64,000 nucleotides of DNA from an uncultured Caulobacter sp. (GTDB taxonomy: Bacteria; Pseudomonadota; Alphaproteobacteria; Caulobacterales; Caulobacteraceae), in NCBI GenBank assembly GCA_913776195.1, contig CAJYMH010000035.1, positions 65,437-129,436 of the forward strand, written 5' to 3'. Below, in pieces: positions 55,435-64,000 of the stretch. Each line of letters opens with the position of its first letter. Position 1 is the stretch's first letter. A model generated the notes under the pieces. That model was not told the DNA's origin and made no database searches. It worked only from the letters and a program-made list of their open reading frames with translations. A program made the position numbers and the translations under genes.

Positions 55435-56661
55435 TTAGGCGTTCGACTCCGTCACGGCCGAATAGACCAAGGTCCGCAGTTCGCGCCGCACCGGGTATGC
55501 GCTGGACGGCATCAGCTGGGTCATGAACACCACCGCGATTTCCTCGACCGGATCGCACCAGAAGGCGGTCGAGGCCATGCCGCCCCAGAAGTACTCGCCC
55601 AGGCTTCCCAGGTTCTTGGTCCGCGCCACGTCCACCGTCATGGCGAAGCCGAGGCCGAAGCCCAGCCCCTCGAACACCGCCTCGCTGAACAGGGAGGTCG
55701 ACACCTGGGTCAGCTCCTTGCCGCCCGGCAGGTGGTTCATGGTCATCAGCTTCAGGGTCTTGGGCCCGATCAGCCGCGCGCCGTCCAGTTCCCCGCCGTT
55801 CAGCAGCATGCGGCAGAAGCGCATGTAGTCGGCGGCGGTGGAGACGAGACCGCCGCCGCCGGATTTCAGCGACGGATCGGACAGGTACGGGCTCTTGGCC
55901 GGGTCATCCTGCAGCACGACCTTGCCGGTCGGCGTCAGGGCGTAGCAGGCCGGCAGGCGATGCGCCTGCCCCGGCTGCACGAAGAAGCCGGTATCGACCA
56001 TCTTCAGCGGGTCGAAGATGCGCTCCTTCAGGAAGGTCTCGAACGGCTGGCCGCTGACCACCTGGACCAGATAGCCCAGCACGTCGGTGGCGACGCCATA
56101 GCTCCAGCTGGTCCCCGGCTGGTACTCCAGCGGGATCGTCGCCAGCTTGGCGATCATGTCGTCCAGCGTGCCGTCATTAGGCAGATCGTCCAGCTTCAGC
56201 TTGCGATAGGCGGCGTCCACATTGCTGCGTTGCTGGAAGCCGTAGGTCAGGCCGGCCGTGTGACGCATCAGGTCGAGAACCCGCATGGGTTCAGTTGTCG
56301 GCTTGGTCTGCCAGGCGCCTTCGACCCCGGCGGCGTAGACGGCCTGGTTCTTCCACGACGGGATGTAGCGATGGACCGGATCGTCCAGCGAGATCTTCCC
56401 CTCCTCTACCAGCATCATCAGGGCGATAGAGGTGATCGGCTTCGTCATCGAATAGATGCGGAAGATCGCGTCGTCCTTCAGCGGGATCTCACGCTCGCGA
56501 TCAGCCAGGCCCAGGGCGCTGTTGTGAACCAGCTGACCGCGCCGCCAGACCATCGTCTGGGCGCAGGGAAGCCTGCCGGTGTCGATGTAGCGGGACTGCA
56601 GATGCGCATCGATGCGCGCCAGACGCTCCGACGACATGCCGACCGATTCCGGTTTCCCCAT
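55435..56661 (-). CDS. serine hydrolase, class C beta-lactamase family
   Basis: A 408-residue protein of the beta-lactamase/transpeptidase-like fold. The SxxK nucleophile motif is SMTK about residue 72, preceded by FRIY, and followed by ITSIALMMLVEEGKISLDDP. The second motif is WSYGVATDVLGYL about 190, where the tyrosine occupies the YxN position. No signal peptide is seen. In this group of bacteria many such proteins are esterases; antibiotic hydrolysis should not be assumed. It lies upstream of the fad-like operon on the same strand (90-base gap) and diverges from the tetR gene. Confidence 0.87.
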   Translation of the reverse strand: MGKPESVGMSSERLARIDAHLQSRYIDTGRLPCAQTMVWRRGQLVHNSALGLADREREIPLKDDAIFRIYSMTKPITSIALMMLVEEGKISLDDPVHRYIPSWKNQAVYAAGVEGAWQTKPTTEPMRVLDLMRHTAGLTYGFQQRSNVDAAYRKLKLDDLPNDGTLDDMIAKLATIPLEYQPGTSWSYGVATDVLGYLVQVVSGQPFETFLKERIFDPLKMVDTGFFVQPGQAHRLPACYALTPTGKVVLQDDPAKSPYLSDPSLKSGGGGLVSTAADYMRFCRMLLNGGELDGARLIGPKTLKLMTMNHLPGGKELTQVSTSLFSEAVFEGLGFGLGFAMTVDVARTKNLGSLGEYFWGGMASTAFWCDPVEEIAVVFMTQLMPSSAYPVRRELRTLVYSAVTESNA

Positions 56662-56762
56662 CTGTGTCTCCCTTCTTCTTGCTGGACGTATTTTGCGGAC
56701 GAAGCTTTATAGCGCTGTGCGCCGCGGGCAACCGCCTTGGCGCGGACGGGACGTTCACAACC

Positions 56763-57992
56763 ATGGCCGCAACCGCTCGACAGACCGCCGCCACGGCGCG
56801 CTATGAGGCCAAGAAGGAAGCCATCCTCGCCGCCGCCACCGCGACTCTAAACCGTCAGGGCGTGAAGGGCATGACCATGGCCGGCGTCGCCGCCGAGGTC
56901 GGGCTGATAACCACCAGCGTCACCTACTACTACCGCAAGAAGGATGATCTTGCGGCCGCCTGCTTCCTGCGAGGGATCGAGCGGTTCACAGCCTTGGTGG
57001 ACAAGGCGGCCGGCGCCGCAACGCCGCAGGAAAGGCTGCTGGTCTTCCTCGACCAGTTCCTCGATCTGCAGCGCCGGGTGCGAAAGGGCGAGGCCCCGCC
57101 CCTGGTCAGCTTCACCGAGGTGCGGACCCTGAACGAGCCGCACCGCACCCCCGTGTTCGAGGCGTTCAGCAACCTGTTCCGCCGGGTGCGCGAGCTGTTC
57201 GACGCGCCGGAGCTGTCGAAACTCAGCCGGGTCGAGCGCAACGCCCGCACCCACCTTCTGCTGGAGCAGGTGTTCTGGACCGGCACCTGGCTGCGCCGGT
57301 ACGAGACCGAGGATTACGAGCGCGTCCGCGACCGGATGTTCGACATCCTGACCGGCGGCCTGGCGGCCCGGACGCGGGACTGGAATCCGCCGATGCTGAC
57401 CGTCGGCCAGCTGACCGCCGACCCGCAGGAAGCCTCGCGCGAGACGTTCCTGGTCGCCGCCACGCGGCTGATCAACCAGCGCGGCTATCGCGGCGCGTCG
57501 GTGGAGGACATCTCCGCCGCGCTGAACGTAACCAAGGGCTCGTTCTACCACCACAACGACGCCAAGGACGGTCTGGTGGTCGCGTGCTTCGAGCGCACTT
57601 TCCAGGTGATGCGCGAGGCCCAGTCCGCCGCCCGCGACCTGCCCGACGATCAATGGAGCCGGCTGGCGGCGGCTGCCTCCGCGCTCGCGCGGCACCAGCT
57701 GTCGGAGCACGGGCCGCTGATGCGCGCCTCGGTGATGACGGCCCTGCCGGCCGATCTGCGCCACGACATGTCGGAACGCTATGTGCGCGTCTCCGACCGC
57801 TTCTCCGGCATGGTGTCGGACGGCGTGGCCGAGGGCTCAATCCGCCCCGTCGATCCGATGATCGCCGCCCACATGCTCAACTCGCTGCTGAACGCAGCCG
57901 CGTCCCTCGCCGCCTGGGCCGGCGACACCAAGGGCGAGGACGCGGCCGCCCTGCTGGTGCGGCCGCTGATGGTCGGGATTTTTCGGCCGTAA
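56763..57992 (+). CDS. tandem double TetR transcriptional regulator
   Basis: A 409-residue protein holding two complete TetR units. The first has its helix-turn-helix at about 15-62 (EAILAAATATLNRQGVKGMT, AAEVGLITTSVTYYYRKKDD) and the second at about 225-275 (FLVAATRLINQRGYRGASVE, ISAALNVTKGSFYHHNDAKD). Normal TetR proteins are about 200 residues and dimerise; this fusion should bind as a covalent pair. It diverges from the serine hydrolase and faces a TonB receptor; the acyl-CoA genes nearby are probable targets. Start ATG 56763 is chosen from the domain boundary; the ribosome site is weak. Confidence 0.92.
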   Translation: MAATARQTAATARYEAKKEAILAAATATLNRQGVKGMTMAGVAAEVGLITTSVTYYYRKKDDLAAACFLRGIERFTALVDKAAGAATPQERLLVFLDQFLDLQRRVRKGEAPPLVSFTEVRTLNEPHRTPVFEAFSNLFRRVRELFDAPELSKLSRVERNARTHLLLEQVFWTGTWLRRYETEDYERVRDRMFDILTGGLAARTRDWNPPMLTVGQLTADPQEASRETFLVAATRLINQRGYRGASVEDISAALNVTKGSFYHHNDAKDGLVVACFERTFQVMREAQSAARDLPDDQWSRLAAAASALARHQLSEHGPLMRASVMTALPADLRHDMSERYVRVSDRFSGMVSDGVAEGSIRPVDPMIAAHMLNSLLNAAASLAAWAGDTKGEDAAALLVRPLMVGIFRP

Positions 57993-58051
57993 AAAGCGCC
58001 CTCCCTCGTCGGGACGAAGGAGGGGCGAGGTAGGACTTGTTCCCGAGGTTC

Positions 58052-58083
58052 GGGCGACGGCGCCGAGGCCGTCGCCCTTTTCT
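58052..58083 (+). terminator. rho-independent terminator of the tetR gene
   Basis: GGGCGACGGC, a six-base loop, GCCGTCGCCC and TTTTCTT. It follows another imperfect GC-rich dyad (57998-58030) and abuts the stop of the convergent TonB receptor gene. Confidence 0.85.
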
Positions 58084-61035
58084 TCAGAAGGACTTGCGGA
58101 CGCCGATCTTGATCGTCCGGCCCAGCGCGTCGGCGGTGAACGGGTCGTAGTTCAGATCGAGGCGCGCGAACGGCGGGTTCTCGTCGAACGCATTGTCCAC
58201 GTTCAGCGTGATGATGCTGTCCCACGGCGCCTGCATCCGCCAGGTGACGTCCACGGTCTTGTAGCTGCCGATGGTCTTGCCGCCGGCGATCACCGTGTTG
58301 TTGGTGTTCGGCGTGGCGATGAACGGCGTGGTCCGCTGGTCGGTGTAGCTGTCGATGTAGTTGAAGGTGACCCGGATCGTGTGGCCGCCGCGCTCCCACT
58401 CGGCGAAGGCCTGACCTTTCCACTCCGGGACCGGCACCACCGTGGTCTGGTAGTTGAGGAAGCCCACGGCGTCGAAGGCCGGGGTCACCACCGTGCCGGC
58501 CACCGGCTGGGCGTCGACGCTGTAGTCGCGGATCCAGGTCGCGGTGCCGCCGATGGTCAGGTCGCCGCCCGCGAAGTCGTTGAACTCGTAGGTCCCCATG
58601 AAGTCGAGGCCCGAGGTCTTCACCGGCGCGCCGTTCACATAGAAAGTCTGCAGGCGGGCGATGTTGGCCGCCGAACAGGTCCCGCCATTGAAGGTGAAAC
58701 GCGACACCAGTTGAGCGAAGGCCGGGTTGGCGCAGTTGTTCGTCCCCCCCGCCCCATTGGGGAACACGGCGTTGACGATGCCGGCCACCGGCTCGGCGAC
58801 GATCGGGTTGTCGAAGTCGAAGCTGAAATAGTCGATGGAGCCGCGGAAGCCGCCGGTCTCCAAGATCACCCCGAGGCTGTAGGTCGTGGCGCTTTCGGGA
58901 TCCATGTTCGGATTGCCGCCGATGTCCACCGCCCGGAAGGTGCCCAGGATGGACTGCAGCGACGTGATGTTCCCGGGCGCCAGCTGCGCCAGCGGCGGGC
59001 CGCGGAAGGTGGTGCCGACAGAGCCGCGCAGGGCCAGGAAGTCCGTGGCCTGCCAGCGCACCGACGCCTTGGGATCGAAGGTCGCGCCGACCGCGCCGCC
59101 GTAGTCCTCGTAACGGGCCGCCAACTGGAAGTTCAGGCTTTCCAGCAGCGGAACCTGAAGCTCGCCGAACAGGGCGTAGACGTCGCCCATGGTGTCATTG
59201 GGCGTCCCTGCGCCAAGGAAGCCGAACGGCCCGCTGCGCTGGCTGACCGGGCAATTGTTCACCCCGAAGTCCGGCGAGGCCAGGCAGGGGTTCACCAGGG
59301 TGTTGCTGATGTCGTTGTAGTCGGACTTGAACCAGTCCTTCCGGTACTGGGTTCCCAACGCCCATTTGACGTCGCCGCCCTTCAGGCTGATCCCCAGGTC
59401 GCCGTTGATCACGGCGTCGACCACGAACAGCCGCGCCTTCTGGGTGGTGCTAAGCTCCTGGAAGAACCAGCGGGTCACGTCGGCGCTGTTGGCCACGGCC
59501 GCGTTGTACTGCGGGTTTACCTGGCCGGTGATCATGTTCTTTTGGATGGCGTTGGAGAACGGGTTGTACCAGAGGCAGCCGTTCTGGCCGGGGGTGTTGG
59601 CGGCGCGGTTGCAGTTGGGACCGCCAAACCCGCGCAGGGCCGATTCCAGCCGGTTGACGATGGTGTCGTAGCCGGTCCGCGTGCCCTTCTGCTCGCTGTA
59701 GGTGACGGCCAGGTCGTAGCCGATGTCCGGTCCGAACACGCCGTTCAGCCCGCCGGAGAAGCGGTAGAAGTCGTAGTAGCGCTCGCCCCGCGACGGCCCA
59801 TTGTCGAACATCGGATTGCCGCCCACCAGGAACGGTCGCGCCGCCGGCGCCAGATAGGCCGCGCCAAACGTGGTCAGGAAGCTGTACTGCGGATTCTTGG
59901 CCGCGAAATCGACCAGGCCCGGATTGTTGGTCGGGACAAAGAAGCGCCCGGCATAGAGCGCTCCCGCCAGCGCGCCGGCCCCAGCCAGGGCCTCCGGCGT
60001 CGGATTGGCCAGCAGGGCGTAGGAGGGAGTCGTCTCCCACTTCGGCACCTCGGTTCGGCCGTAGAGCCCCTCGAAGTGGAACTTGTGATTGTCGGACAGC
60101 TCGTAATTGAACTGGCCGTAGACCTGGTAGTGCTCTTCCTTCTCAACCAGGTTGTCCCACTCGATGTAGTGCTCGTAGCAGGCGGGCGTCGTGCCGCTGA
60201 AACCCGGCGTGCCGCCCAGCACGGCGCACTGCGGGTCGCGAAACAGGGTGGCGCCGCTAGCCGCGGGCGCGGTGAAAGACAGGAAGGTCCCTGGGTTGCC
60301 CGCCGCGGTCCAGCCGCCTTCCGGGTTCTCCAGATAGGGACGGTTGGCCCATCCCCGCTCGATCACGTCTAGCTCGCCCCGGTGCTGCCAGCCGGCCGAC
60401 AGCATCACGTCCATGCGATCATTGGCCCAGCCCCAAAGGGCGCTGAGGGAGTAATCCCCGCCGTCCGAGCCGTCCACATAACGATAGTCGGCGGCGAACT
60501 CCGCCCCGTCGAAACGATTGCGGGTGATGAAGTTGACCACCCCGCCGATGGCGTCGGAGCCATAGGTGGCGGCCGCGCCGTCCTTCAGAACCTCGACCCG
60601 GCCGATGGCGGCGCTAGGGATCATGTTGGTGTCGACGATGCCCGCCCCGGCCTGCGCCAGCGGGTTGATCGCCATGCGCCGGCCGTTCAGCAGCACCAGC
60701 GTCCGATTGGAGCCGAGACCCCGAAGGTTGACCGAGCCGGAGCCTTCAGATCCCTGGGCGCGGCTGTCGAACTGGTTGGTGTCGCCCAGCACCCCGTTGC
60801 TGACCGCCAAGGACTTGATCAGCTCCACCGTCGAGGGCGAGCCTTGTTTTTGAAGTTCTTCGGCGGAGATCACATCCACCGGCAGCGCGGCGTTCTCGGG
60901 CGTGCCCCGGATCAACGAGCCGGTGACGACCACCTCCTCGACCACATTCTGCCCGTCCTGCGCCGCCGCGCTCATCGGCGCCGTCGCGGCCACGGCCAGG
61001 AGCGAGACTCCCGCCAGGAAACCCGTTCTCATCAT
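58084..61035 (-). CDS. TonB-dependent outer-membrane receptor, large
   Basis: A 983-residue receptor: signal peptide (AGVSLLAVAATAPMSAAAQ), plug about 40-165 (EVVVTGSLIRGTPENAALPV, GSVNLRGLGSNRTLVLLNGR, VEVLKDGAAATYGSDAIGGV) and a 22-strand barrel with final strand RTIKIGVRKSF. The first ATG at 61035 has GGGAGGA six bases before it. It lies next to the double TetR regulator and the acyl-CoA genes, so import of a lipid- or terpenoid-like molecule is a plausible guess. The ligand cannot be named. Confidence 0.93.
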   Translation of the reverse strand: MMRTGFLAGVSLLAVAATAPMSAAAQDGQNVVEEVVVTGSLIRGTPENAALPVDVISAEELQKQGSPSTVELIKSLAVSNGVLGDTNQFDSRAQGSEGSGSVNLRGLGSNRTLVLLNGRRMAINPLAQAGAGIVDTNMIPSAAIGRVEVLKDGAAATYGSDAIGGVVNFITRNRFDGAEFAADYRYVDGSDGGDYSLSALWGWANDRMDVMLSAGWQHRGELDVIERGWANRPYLENPEGGWTAAGNPGTFLSFTAPAASGATLFRDPQCAVLGGTPGFSGTTPACYEHYIEWDNLVEKEEHYQVYGQFNYELSDNHKFHFEGLYGRTEVPKWETTPSYALLANPTPEALAGAGALAGALYAGRFFVPTNNPGLVDFAAKNPQYSFLTTFGAAYLAPAARPFLVGGNPMFDNGPSRGERYYDFYRFSGGLNGVFGPDIGYDLAVTYSEQKGTRTGYDTIVNRLESALRGFGGPNCNRAANTPGQNGCLWYNPFSNAIQKNMITGQVNPQYNAAVANSADVTRWFFQELSTTQKARLFVVDAVINGDLGISLKGGDVKWALGTQYRKDWFKSDYNDISNTLVNPCLASPDFGVNNCPVSQRSGPFGFLGAGTPNDTMGDVYALFGELQVPLLESLNFQLAARYEDYGGAVGATFDPKASVRWQATDFLALRGSVGTTFRGPPLAQLAPGNITSLQSILGTFRAVDIGGNPNMDPESATTYSLGVILETGGFRGSIDYFSFDFDNPIVAEPVAGIVNAVFPNGAGGTNNCANPAFAQLVSRFTFNGGTCSAANIARLQTFYVNGAPVKTSGLDFMGTYEFNDFAGGDLTIGGTATWIRDYSVDAQPVAGTVVTPAFDAVGFLNYQTTVVPVPEWKGQAFAEWERGGHTIRVTFNYIDSYTDQRTTPFIATPNTNNTVIAGGKTIGSYKTVDVTWRMQAPWDSIITLNVDNAFDENPPFARLDLNYDPFTADALGRTIKIGVRKSF

Positions 61036-61271
61036 TACAATCCTCCCTTTTTTATTGCGCGTAACTGCTTTTGTTCTTGTTACGTACGACCGGACTCAGG
61101 CGGCGGAGCCTCCTGTGAACAGAATGTTTGGTATCTTTTGGGGGAACGAGGTTCGGCCTTGCGGCGCGGGGTTTATGGCCCAGATGCGTCCAATTAGCCG
61201 CGCACCGCGCCAAGGCGCAGCTTTCAATCGCGACGAATAACGCGCACGCATCACGCCAGACCCCTCCTGAC

Positions 61272-61283
61272 GAACACTTGTTT
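61272..61283. promoter_or_regulatory. shared box GAACACTTGTTT, copy 2
   Basis: An exact 12-base copy of the box upstream of the beta-oxidation operon. It is 237 bases upstream of the TonB receptor start and 205 bases before the efflux gene. Weak alone; the pairing with copy 1 around one TetR gene gives it weight. Confidence 0.4.
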
Positions 61284-61406
61284 CGATGATGCGGTATGTT
61301 TTGAAGCGCCGTCAACAGCGGCTTGTCGAAGCGGTCAGCCTGCGGCGCGGCGGACACAATTGCGAGCTGCTGTCAGGAATCGGCGCGGGCGGTATGGCAA
61401 GCGTCA

Positions 61407-61454
61407 TCGACCAAGACTATTTTCCGGCCGTAATGCGTAGCGCTGCTTGGTCGA
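61407..61454. promoter_or_regulatory. nine-base inverted repeat upstream of efflux operon
   Basis: TCGACCAAG and CTTGGTCGA are exact inverted copies, 30 bases apart, ending 33 bases before the efflux gene start. They could be two half-sites for a regulator or the arms of an RNA stem. Confidence 0.45.
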
Positions 61455-61462
61455 GGGACCGT

Positions 61463-61490
61463 CATCGGCGCATCAGGCGGGGAGCCGATG
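61463..61490 (+). promoter_or_regulatory. stem including the start codon of the efflux gene
   Basis: CATCGGC (61463-61469) can pair with GCCGATG (61484-61490), which contains the ATG start. The Shine-Dalgarno GGGGAG is mainly in the 14-base loop. The structure could slow translation initiation. Confidence 0.45.
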
Positions 61491-62948
61491 AGAATTAGAT
61501 TACTGGGCGTTGCGGCGCTCGCTCCGCTGGTGCTGGCCGCATGCGGCACGCCCCCGCGGAAGCCCGACCTTACCCTTCCGACCGCCTATCAGGCGCCGGC
61601 GGCGACCGCCCCGGCGGATGCGATCGCGCTGGACCAGTGGTGGACCGCGTTCAACGATCCGGAACTGACCGCCCTGATCCAGATGGCGCTGGAGCGAAGC
61701 CCCGACGCGCGCACCGCGGCCGCCCGACTGGACGAGGCCCGCGCCACGCGTCGCGGCACGATCTGGGACATCTATCTTCCCGACGGCGAATTGCAGGGCA
61801 ACGCGCGCCGCACCGACAGCAAGGTGCTGGACGGCACGCAACTGGACATTCCCGGCTTCGCCAACAGCGGGGTCCAGAAGAACTACGGCCTGAATTTCGA
61901 CGTCAGCTGGGAGCTGGACTTCTTCGGCGCCCGCCGCGCCGCCCGCCAGGTGGCCGACGCCGACTACGCCGCCGTGCGCTTCAACTACGAGGCCGCCCGC
62001 GCCAGCTTGGCCGCCAATGTGGCCCAGTCCTATTTCGAGGCGCGCGGCCTGGCCATCCAGCTGGAGGACGCGCGCCAGACCGCGCGCCTGCAGAACGATC
62101 TCTATCAGGTGGCGTCCAAGCGCGCCGCAGCCGGCCTCGCCGCCTCGTCGGAGGCTGACCAGTCGGCCGCCTCCCTGGCGCAGTCCAACGCCCAAGCGGC
62201 CAATCTGGAAGCCGAGCTTCAGGCCGCCAAGCGCACCCTGCTGATCCTGGCCGGACGCGGCGTCGATCCGGTGGAGAGCCTTCCGGCGCCCGCCGCCGTC
62301 CCCACGGCTCCGCCCGTGCCCGCCGCCATCCCTGGCGAGCTGCTGGAGCGCCGCCCGGAAGTGCGTGAGGCGGAAATGCGCGTGCGCAGCGCCGCCGGCA
62401 CCCTGCGCGGGGCCGAGGTCGCCCTCTTCCCGCGCTTCACCCTGACGCCGGGCATAGGCCTGACCCGCAGCGAACTGCCGGGCTTCGAGAGCACAACGCG
62501 CGCCTGGTACATCGGCGGCACGCTGATGCAGCCGATCCTCGACATCCCGCAACTGCTAGCCCAGGAAAAGGCGACTCGCGCCCGCGCCGAGCAGGCCGTC
62601 ATCGCCTACGAAAAGGCGGTTCAGGACGCTTATGGCGAAGCGGAGAACACTCTCGTCCGCCTGGCCGCCGATCATCGTCGCGTCGACCTGCTGACCGCCG
62701 GCGAAGCCCGCGCCCGCAAGGCCTATGACGCGGCGCGCAAGCGCTACGACATGGGTTTCGACGACCTGACCGCCGCGGTCACCGCCGAGACCAACTGGCG
62801 CGCCGCCCGCACGGCCCTGACCAGCGCCCAGGTGCAGTCCCTGACCCGCACCGTCCAGGCCTACAAGGCCCTCGGCGGCGGCTGGACTCCGATCAACGAC
62901 AAGGCCGCTACGGCCGCCAAGACCCCCGCCAAAGAGCCCCAAGCATGA
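61488..62948 (+). CDS. RND efflux outer-membrane lipoprotein, NodT/OprM family
   Basis: A 486-residue TolC-like outer-membrane channel. The signal ends in a lipobox LAAC near residue 18. Two similar OEP halves follow: WWTAFNDPELTALIQMALER about 51-70, EARATRRGTIW about 85, and GELLERRPEVREAEMRVRSAAGTL split around residue 285 where the second half begins. Proline- and alanine-rich linker before it (about 265-283). It carries drugs or metabolites out with an inner-membrane RND pump; the adaptor gene follows with a four-base overlap, and the pump gene should lie beyond the window. Confidence 0.94.
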   Translation: MRIRLLGVAALAPLVLAACGTPPRKPDLTLPTAYQAPAATAPADAIALDQWWTAFNDPELTALIQMALERSPDARTAAARLDEARATRRGTIWDIYLPDGELQGNARRTDSKVLDGTQLDIPGFANSGVQKNYGLNFDVSWELDFFGARRAARQVADADYAAVRFNYEAARASLAANVAQSYFEARGLAIQLEDARQTARLQNDLYQVASKRAAAGLAASSEADQSAASLAQSNAQAANLEAELQAAKRTLLILAGRGVDPVESLPAPAAVPTAPPVPAAIPGELLERRPEVREAEMRVRSAAGTLRGAEVALFPRFTLTPGIGLTRSELPGFESTTRAWYIGGTLMQPILDIPQLLAQEKATRARAEQAVIAYEKAVQDAYGEAENTLVRLAADHRRVDLLTAGEARARKAYDAARKRYDMGFDDLTAAVTAETNWRAARTALTSAQVQSLTRTVQAYKALGGGWTPINDKAATAAKTPAKEPQA

Positions 62949-64000
62949 CGAACCTTCGCCCCTGGACGACCGCCGCCCTGGTCATGGCCGTCGGCCTCGC
63001 CGCCTGCGGCAAGAAGGAGGAGAAGGCTCCGGCCAAGGCCTCGGACGATGCGCGCACGGTCACCGTGACGCGGGTCGAGAACCGCTCCATCGGCGCGGGC
63101 CTCACCGCTTCCGGCCGCCTGATCCCGCGTGAAGAAGCCGCCGTCGGCTCGGAGCTGAGCGGCTATCGTGTCGCCCGTGTCCTGGTCGAGGAAGGCGCCG
63201 TGGTCCGCGCAGGTCAGCCCCTGGCCCAGCTGGACGACACCCTGCTGCGCGCCCAGGTCGACCAGCAGGCCGCCGTGACCGCCCAAGCGGAAGCCGAGGC
63301 TCGCCGCGTCGCCGGCCTCGACGGCCAGGGCGTGCTGTCCCAGGAGCAGATCGAGACCCGCCGCTATACGGCGAAGGCCCAGCAGGCGGCGCTGAAGGAG
63401 CTGCGCACCCGATCGCAGCGCATGACCATCACCGCCCCGGTCAGCGGCGTGGTGCTTGAGCGCACCGTGCGTCCGGGCGACGTCTCGGGCGGCGGCACGA
63501 CCCCGTGGTTCCGCATCGCCCGCGACCAGCTGATCGAGCTGGACGCCGAACTGAACGAAGCCGACCTGTCCAAGCTAGCCGTCGGTTCGCCGGTGACGGT
63601 GACCCTGCCGGGCGGCGCCCAGGTTCAAGGGACTGTCCGCCTGATCAGCCCGCAGATCAACGCCACGACCCAGCTGGGACGCGTGCGCGTGCGTCTGCCG
63701 GTCCGTTCCGACCTGCGCGCCGGCGGTTTCGCCCGCGGCGTGTTCGGCGGCGGCGGCCGCCAGGTCCTGGCCGTGCCGGAAACGGCGGTCCGCTATGACG
63801 CCGAAGGCGCCTCGGTCGCAACGGTCGGCGCAGACAACAAGGTCAAGCAGGTGCCGGTGAAGACCGGCCAGCGCGGCGGCGGCTATGTGGAGCTGGTTCA
63901 GGGTCCGCCGGCCGGCGCCCGCGTCCTGCTCGGCGCGGCGGCCTTCGCCCTGGACGGCGATGTCGTGAAACCCGTCGAAGGCGGCGCTCCCGGCGCGGCG
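62945..64000 (+). CDS. RND efflux periplasmic adaptor (membrane fusion protein), 3' end missing
   Basis: 352 codons are visible and the frame is still open at the window edge. The signal ends in a lipobox LAAC near residue 21, so the protein is a lipoprotein. HlyD-type domains follow: lipoyl halves (VGSELSGYRVARVLVEEGAV about 70-89 and MTITAPVSGVVLERTVRPGD about 158-177) around a helical hairpin (QAAVTAQAEAEARRV), then a beta-barrel and membrane-proximal domain (about 190-340). It bridges the NodT-type channel to an RND pump. ATG overlaps the channel gene stop by four bases. Confidence 0.94.
   Translation, partial: MTNLRPWTTAALVMAVGLAACGKKEEKAPAKASDDARTVTVTRVENRSIGAGLTASGRLIPREEAAVGSELSGYRVARVLVEEGAVVRAGQPLAQLDDTLLRAQVDQQAAVTAQAEAEARRVAGLDGQGVLSQEQIETRRYTAKAQQAALKELRTRSQRMTITAPVSGVVLERTVRPGDVSGGGTTPWFRIARDQLIELDAELNEADLSKLAVGSPVTVTLPGGAQVQGTVRLISPQINATTQLGRVRVRLPVRSDLRAGGFARGVFGGGGRQVLAVPETAVRYDAEGASVATVGADNKVKQVPVKTGQRGGGYVELVQGPPAGARVLLGAAAFALDGDVVKPVEGGAPGAA

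Larger units (their letters stand above)
61036..61487. other. 452-base intergenic region with regulatory signals
   Basis: The stretch between the TonB receptor and the efflux gene codes for no convincing protein. It holds, from left to right, the receptor ribosome site and AT-rich leader, the second GAACACTTGTTT box at 61272, a nine-base inverted repeat (TCGACCAAG at 61407 and CTTGGTCGA at 61446) and a seven-base stem around the start of the efflux gene. GC content is lower than in the coding DNA. Confidence 0.7.

Noticed and set aside
55435..56661. Beta-lactamase resistance gene
   Set aside because: The fold and SxxK motif fit, but there is no signal peptide, the second motif is not a clear YxN, and the context is lipid metabolism; an esterase-like serine hydrolase is the safer reading.
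57998..58030. Imperfect GC-rich dyad after the tetR gene
   Set aside because: It pairs only with gaps and has no T-run; the better terminator is at 58052.
61052..61357. 101-codon open frame on the minus strand between TonB receptor and efflux gene
   Set aside because: Composition is unlike a protein here, no ribosome site or family is seen, and it spans the receptor promoter and the GAACACTTGTTT box.

Overview
The window is high-GC DNA with almost every base coding on one strand. It looks like a chromosomal segment of an alphaproteobacterium of the Caulobacteraceae (Caulobacter, Phenylobacterium, Brevundimonas or a close relative). The clues are three TonB-dependent receptors of Caulobacter/Xanthomonas type, two RTX proteins carrying a domain that resembles the LPS-anchoring N-terminus of the Caulobacter S-layer protein RsaA, a HutF-type histidine pathway and a tandem TetR regulator. 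Genus and species cannot be fixed from the sequence alone. There are no tRNAs, rRNAs, CRISPR arrays, prophages or insertion sequences that I can see.

Layout. 1-13.9 kb: end of an S41 peptidase gene, uvrC, a 2OG-Fe(II) oxygenase-like gene, RTX protein A, a DUF998 membrane protein, a mini flagellar-rod-like protein, an M28 lipoprotein peptidase, an MscS channel, RTX protein B and ettA. 14-19 kb: a TonB receptor with a PhoD-like phosphatase, a CsbD protein and a dicarboxylate/amino-acid symporter. 19-24 kb: a sugar module (GH3 glucosidase, LacI regulator, glucokinase) with two matching palindromic operators and a small leader ORF overlapping glucokinase. 24-31.3 kb: seven same-strand genes, luxR, luxI, an unknown 85-aa gene, heme oxygenase, bacteriophytochrome kinase, a single-domain response regulator and a hybrid histidine kinase. 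This quorum-sensing plus red-light-sensing cluster is the most striking system in the window. 31.4-34.4 kb: glpD and glpK, convergent. 34.5-36.3 kb: an XRE regulator, a small membrane protein, an ECF sigma factor and a probable membrane anti-sigma. 36.3-42.9 kb: hutC-hutI diverging from hutF-hutU-hutH, with two HutC-type operators. 43-50 kb: a TonB receptor with a LacI-like operator, a periplasmic IorAB-type molybdoenzyme with a c-type cytochrome, and adenine deaminase. 50-61 kb: isochorismatase-like and PNPOx-like genes, then an acyl-CoA ligase, a FadB/FadJ-type enzyme, a serine hydrolase, a double TetR regulator and a TonB receptor. 61.5-64 kb: an RND efflux outer-membrane lipoprotein and the start of its adaptor gene, which is cut by the window edge.

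How the genes work together. The glucosidase would release glucose for glucokinase under LacI control. The heme oxygenase would make biliverdin for the phytochrome, which would signal to the response regulator, while LuxI/LuxR in the same gene string tie expression to cell density. The hut genes convert histidine to N-formylglutamate, but HutG for the last step is not here. The ligase and FadB/J-type enzyme form part of a beta-oxidation set probably controlled by the double TetR protein. Convergent neighbours are packed very tightly: four pairs overlap by exactly four bases at their stop codons, and one pair overlaps by 61 bases.
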